A DNA stretch of 64,000 bases, taken from an uncultured Lachnospiraceae bacterium (GTDB taxonomy: Bacteria; Bacillota; Clostridia; Lachnospirales; Lachnospiraceae). Position numbers and translations under genes: made by a program. Positions 60,979-64,000 of this stretch are shown piece after piece. Under the pieces are notes generated by a model. That model was given only the letters and a program-made list of their open reading frames with translations. It had not been told where the DNA came from and searched no databases. How positions within the stretch are numbered: position 1 is the first letter of the stretch; every line of letters starts with the position of its first letter. The DNA lies in assembly GCA_900551115.1 (NCBI GenBank), contig URUY01000007.1, forward strand, positions 65,641 through 129,640, in the 5' to 3' direction.

Positions 60979-61749
60979 CTATCGGTATACCGCAAGCTCC
61001 AGACAGAGCCTGCCCTTTTTCGTCTCGTACCTGATTCCCTTAAAAATAAACTTTCCGTATCCGCGCACATTCACAGTCTCTCCCTGTAAAAGCTGCCTGC
61101 TGTTATTCTCCACCAGCCTGCCGTCCACATATACCCTTCCGTTTTGAAACAAAGAAAGGCTCTCTGTGCGGGAAATATGATAGAGCTTTGACAAGCAGCC
61201 GTCAAGCCTAAGGGAGGCCGCCAGCACCTCCGTTAAACAGGGCTCATCCTCTGCTGTTTTTTCCATTTTTTCCACCACCTTGCAGGTTACATGGGTGTGT
61301 TTTATCTGTAAAAGACTGTCACAGATGAATTCTGCCATGGAGGAAAGGCAGTACAGATACCCTTCTCTGTTGCCGACACGGATATCTCCGATACAGCCCC
61401 TCTCGATGCCAAGGTTCATTAATGCACCCAGAAAATCCCTGTGGGAAAAATCATCTGCAAACTTTGCAGCAAACGGCTTTACGTGAATACAGGCAATCGG
61501 ATATTCTTCTTCATACCCAAAATCCTCCACGCTGCCAAAGCGGACTATTTTCCGCTCCGCTTCCTCATCTCCGCCAAACAAAGCAGGATGGGCAAAAAGA
61601 AGTTCTTTTTCCATCCTGTAATAAACATCCAGCTCTGCCAGACCAAGAAAGCTGCTGAAGGTATAAACATTCTGTCTAAAAGACTTTTCTGCCAGGTCCT
61701 TCAGCCGTTTCTGCAATTGTAATAATTCTTTTTCTGAATTTATCGCCAT
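60979..61749 (-). CDS. ylmH: YlmH-family S4-domain RNA-binding protein
   Basis: 256 aa. The C-terminal S4 domain (DGCLSKLYHISRTESLSLFQNGRVYVDGRLVENNSRQLLQGETVNVRGYGKF) and the preceding ERGCIGDIRV segment are typical of YlmH, a protein connected with cell division and, in recent work, with rescue of stalled ribosomes. In many Firmicutes ylmH lies in the division cluster; here it sits between a zinc-type transporter and a membrane protein. Confidence 0.88.
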   Translation of the reverse strand: MAINSEKELLQLQKRLKDLAEKSFRQNVYTFSSFLGLAELDVYYRMEKELLFAHPALFGGDEEAERKIVRFGSVEDFGYEEEYPIACIHVKPFAAKFADDFSHRDFLGALMNLGIERGCIGDIRVGNREGYLYCLSSMAEFICDSLLQIKHTHVTCKVVEKMEKTAEDEPCLTEVLAASLRLDGCLSKLYHISRTESLSLFQNGRVYVDGRLVENNSRQLLQGETVNVRGYGKFIFKGIRYETKKGRLCLELAVYR

Positions 61750-61752
61750 ATA

Positions 61753-62544
61753 CTACCCCAGTGCTACGTCCAACACCATCATCAGTATAAATCCTGCCAG
61801 CACGCCTATGGTGCCTGCATGGGAATGCTCGCCCAGATGTGCCTCAGGAATCAGTTCCTCTACTACCACATAAACCATAGCCCCTGCCGCAAAGGATAAA
61901 AGCCAGGGCATAAAAGGCATTAGTACCGATGCCAAAAGTACGGTTATTACACCGAAGAGGGGCTCTACAATACCGGACAGACAGCCTGATACAAAGGCCT
62001 TTAACGAAGAATTTCCTTCCTTTTTCAGCGGCAGGGAAATAGCCGCTCCCTCCGGGAAATTCTGTATCCCGATACCCAGCGCCAAGGCAAAGGCCGCTGC
62101 ATAATCTGCAGCGCCGCCTCCGTTTAAGGCGGCATTGGCAAAGGCAAGCCCCATAGCCATGCCCTCCGGGATATTGTGCAGGGTTACCGCAAAAACCATC
62201 AGCGTTGTCCGCTGCAGGGAGGTTCTCGGTCCTTCCGCCTTCTTTTCTCCAATGTGAAGATGGGGAATCAGCTTATCCATTAAAAGCAGAAAACAGGCTC
62301 CCAAAATAAAACCGCCTGCCGCAGGTATCCAGCCAATACCACCCGCCTCTTCTGCCTGCTCGATTGCCGGTATAAGAAGAGACCAGACACTGGCTGCAAT
62401 CATAACGCCTGCCGCAAATCCTAAAAAGGACTTGTGTACGGCCTCTTTCATTTCTTTTCTGAATAAAAATACCACAGCCGCACCCAGTGATGTCATAAAC
62501 CAGGCAAAACCGGTGCCGGAAAGTGCCAGTAAAATGGTATTCAT
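61753..62544 (-). CDS. ZIP-family metal transporter
   Basis: Divalent-metal transporter of 263 aa with about eight membrane segments. Metal-site helices carry HNIPEGMAMGLAFANA and GIQNFPEGAAISLP. The gene has the start at 62544 after AAGGAGG. Although ZIP proteins import metal, direction is not proven. It is close to two CobW-type genes, suggesting zinc homeostasis; Zn and Mn are both possible substrates. Confidence 0.9.
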   Translation of the reverse strand: MNTILLALSGTGFAWFMTSLGAAVVFLFRKEMKEAVHKSFLGFAAGVMIAASVWSLLIPAIEQAEEAGGIGWIPAAGGFILGACFLLLMDKLIPHLHIGEKKAEGPRTSLQRTTLMVFAVTLHNIPEGMAMGLAFANAALNGGGAADYAAAFALALGIGIQNFPEGAAISLPLKKEGNSSLKAFVSGCLSGIVEPLFGVITVLLASVLMPFMPWLLSFAAGAMVYVVVEELIPEAHLGEHSHAGTIGVLAGFILMMVLDVALG

Positions 62545-62580
62545 CCTCGCCCTCCTTATTATAGATAAGTACAAATATTT

Positions 62581-62629
62581 AAGTGCAACTTATATTCCAA
62601 TAAAAAACCCTTAAAAAAAATTTTGCACT
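62581..62629. repeat. Short palindromic element (copy B)
   Basis: Begins AAGTGCAACTTATATTCC and is 35/38 identical to the reverse complement of 36990-37027 over 62581-62618. It has short terminal inverted repeats (AGTGCAA/TTGCACT) but lacks the long second arm of copy A. It lies in the 101-base gap between the CobW-type gene and the ZIP gene. Confidence 0.8.
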
Positions 62630-62645
62630 CATCTAAAATTCTTTT

Positions 62646-63575
62646 TTAATTAAAGCTGATTATCTCGTTTTTGGGAGCTTTGGTTTTTTCTACGCTGAGC
62701 GCATGCAGAATCGGTCCCTCTCCTTTGTAATCTTCCCAGTATTCCTTAGAAACGGTAGCCGTAACCTTTACCCATTCCTTCTGCTTCAAACTGCCGGCAC
62801 CTGCGTATTCACAGGCATAGCCCAAAAAGGCCATATCATCCGCACAGCAGGTCATCGCCATACGTCCCGGAACAAAGTATCCTTCGGGAAACTCCTCCGG
62901 CTTTAAGACCATTGCCGTAAACTCTATTTTTTTACCTGCATATCTTTCCAGATGGTCCATACTGTCCAGATACCAGATGCCATATCCGTAATCATCCAGC
63001 CTGATAGTATCCTGCTTTAAATCATAGGGCAGGTCATCTTCCATAATTTCTGTAATCTCACCGTTTGCATCCTCAAAAATAATGTCAGCACGGGGATTGA
63101 CCGCCTTGATATTACGCTTATAGCTGCTCAAATCCTCAATGCCGTCACAGCGGTTAAAAATAATCAGCTCCGAGTTTCTGATCATTTCCGCTAAAAGAGA
63201 ACGCATATTGGTATAGTATACAGGAAAGGTAGAACCATCGATAGTGGTAATCTGCTGCTCAATCTTCCAGTGCCAGGGCAGCTTCATATTTTTAAAATTC
63301 CACATACCGTTATATTCTATGATAATCCTGTCCGGCTTATACTTTTTCTCAAGCTCCATTAAATTGGCGGGAGTAAAATCCTCTTCATCCTCAATAAGCT
63401 CCACCACCGCCCTGCTTTTCCTAAGTAAATCCGCATCATACTCCACTTCTCCTTCTTCGCAAAGGAGAATCAGCGTAGTGCCCTTCGTCTGAAAATAAGG
63501 CTGCGCAAGGGTATAGGTAATAAATTCCGTCTTTCCGCTCTCTAAGAATCCGTTAATCATATAAACTGCTTTCAT
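62646..63575 (-). CDS. CobW/G3E-family GTPase
   Basis: 309-aa P-loop GTPase, probably a metal chaperone or metallochaperone-like factor. The phosphate-binding loop is INGFLESGKTEF (residues 7-18); a Glu replaces the usual Gly in GFLGSGKT. The DRIIIEYNGMWNF segment lies near 82 and NRCDGIEDL (NKxD-like) near 163. The region after ~200 resembles a CobW-type C-terminal domain (FVPGRMAMTCCADDMAFLGY has a Cys pair). It overlaps the following partial CobW gene by ATGA, so the two form a pair. Confidence 0.83.
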   Translation of the reverse strand: MKAVYMINGFLESGKTEFITYTLAQPYFQTKGTTLILLCEEGEVEYDADLLRKSRAVVELIEDEEDFTPANLMELEKKYKPDRIIIEYNGMWNFKNMKLPWHWKIEQQITTIDGSTFPVYYTNMRSLLAEMIRNSELIIFNRCDGIEDLSSYKRNIKAVNPRADIIFEDANGEITEIMEDDLPYDLKQDTIRLDDYGYGIWYLDSMDHLERYAGKKIEFTAMVLKPEEFPEGYFVPGRMAMTCCADDMAFLGYACEYAGAGSLKQKEWVKVTATVSKEYWEDYKGEGPILHALSVEKTKAPKNEIISFN

Positions 63576-64000
63576 GCAAACAACTCCTCCAGCTTATTCT
63601 CCAAAAGCCCGGAACCAATTACACAGACTTTACCGGTTACCTGCGGTTTTCCTTCTCTGATATCGCTTTCGCCCGGCACATAATCAAAATATACCCATGT
63701 GCCGTTGTCTGCGGGAACCATGCCCTTTGCTCTTAATATCATGCCGTATGTGCCGCCGTCAAGCGCCTTAAGGATTTCTGAAATTTTTTCTGCGCTGTAA
63801 ACCGCAGGCGTCTCCCTGCCCCAGCTTGCAAACACTTCATCTGCATGATGGTGATGATGCTCATGGCCGTGGTCGTGATGATGCTCATGGCAGCCGCAGG
63901 TACACTCCTCACCATGCTCATGATGATGCTCGTGGTCGTGGTCGTGATGATGCTCATGGCAGCCGCAGGTACACTCCTCACCATGCTCATGATGATGCTC
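63572..64000 (-). CDS. CobW-type protein with His-rich repeat (partial, 5' end beyond the window)
   Basis: Only the last 142 residues are inside the window; the frame is open to the edge. The first ~55 visible residues are a His/Glu/Asp/Cys-rich metal-binding stretch with a 69-nt tandem repeat (63863-63931 and 63932-64000), each unit carrying HEHGEECTCGCHEHHHDH. The rest (~56-142) is a CobW C-terminal domain (GTYGMILRAKGMVP, TGKVCVIGSGLLENKLEELF). Full-length members are G3E GTPases, so a zinc chaperone is likely. Confidence 0.8.
   Translation of the reverse strand, partial: EHHHEHGEECTCGCHEHHHDHDHEHHHEHGEECTCGCHEHHHDHGHEHHHHHADEVFASWGRETPAVYSAEKISEILKALDGGTYGMILRAKGMVPADNGTWVYFDYVPGESDIREGKPQVTGKVCVIGSGLLENKLEELFA

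Noticed and set aside
63739..63990. Repetitive minus-strand frame with MSMVRSVPAAAMS units
   Set aside because: Frame-shifted reading of the His-rich CobW repeat; the His/Cys frame continues into a real CobW domain.
63863..64000. Repeat block that might be taken as a CRISPR array
   Set aside because: A 69-nt in-frame coding tandem repeat with no unique spacers.

Overview
The window looks like chromosomal DNA of an anaerobic, spore-forming, gut-adapted Clostridia bacterium, most likely a member of the Lachnospiraceae. The evidence is sporulation genes (spoIIM, a spoVB-like flippase), the conserved rimP-nusA-ylxR-ylxQ-infB-rbfA-nrnA-truB-ribF operon, a modular [FeFe] hydrogenase paired with a GltD-like flavoprotein, ferredoxin-dependent indolepyruvate oxidoreductase, and a bile salt hydrolase. 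Genus cannot be fixed from the sequence. Coding density is high and most genes are on the minus strand. No rRNA, tRNA, CRISPR array, intact insertion sequence or prophage was seen.

Layout. 0-3 kb: Fe-S/thio-tRNA operon nifS-nifU-mnmA with its own promoter. 3-5.5 kb (+): spoVB-like flippase and DAHP synthase. 5.5-9.4 kb: repeat-rich gap, then xerD, spoIIM, a NUDIX hydrolase and an aminotransferase whose promoter carries a perfect palindrome. 9.5-11.2 kb: bile salt hydrolase just downstream of an internally deleted gene. 11.4-19.3 kb: minus-strand run pheA, DUF815 ATPase, ppx, ppk, maf, HAD phosphatase and a small acidic protein, closed by a terminator. 19.4-25.2 kb: DUF5050-type protein, MATE exporter, Zn/Cd P-type ATPase with an SmtB-type operator, and a gene for an ArsR/SmtB zinc sensor. 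25.2-35.1 kb: NlpC/P60 hydrolase and the translation/transcription operon. 35.3-42.5 kb: an aromatic-acid cluster (sodium:solute symporter, ACT protein, two phenylacetate-CoA ligases, iorAB). 42.7-47.4 kb: a Bce-type ABC transporter and two-component system, physically coupled to a folate operon (folBK, folP, HD protein, folE, folC; 47.4-51.6 kb). 51.6-56 kb: a CmpB-family membrane protein overlapping a MATE gene, a PH-domain protein, and nitroreductase-pyrB-pyrI. 56-60 kb: hydrogenase pair. 60-64 kb: CmpB-family protein, YlmH, and a metal locus (ZIP transporter and two CobW-type GTPases, the last cut by the window edge with a His-rich repeat).

Functional themes are aromatic amino acid metabolism (aroF, pheA, iorAB, paaK x2, ACT), zinc handling (P-type ATPase, ArsR, ZIP, CobW x2), envelope stress (Bce module, MATE pumps), polyphosphate, folate and hydrogen metabolism. 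Beyond the genes there are several unexplained structured intergenic regions, including a palindromic element present in two copies (near 36.9 kb and 62.6 kb).
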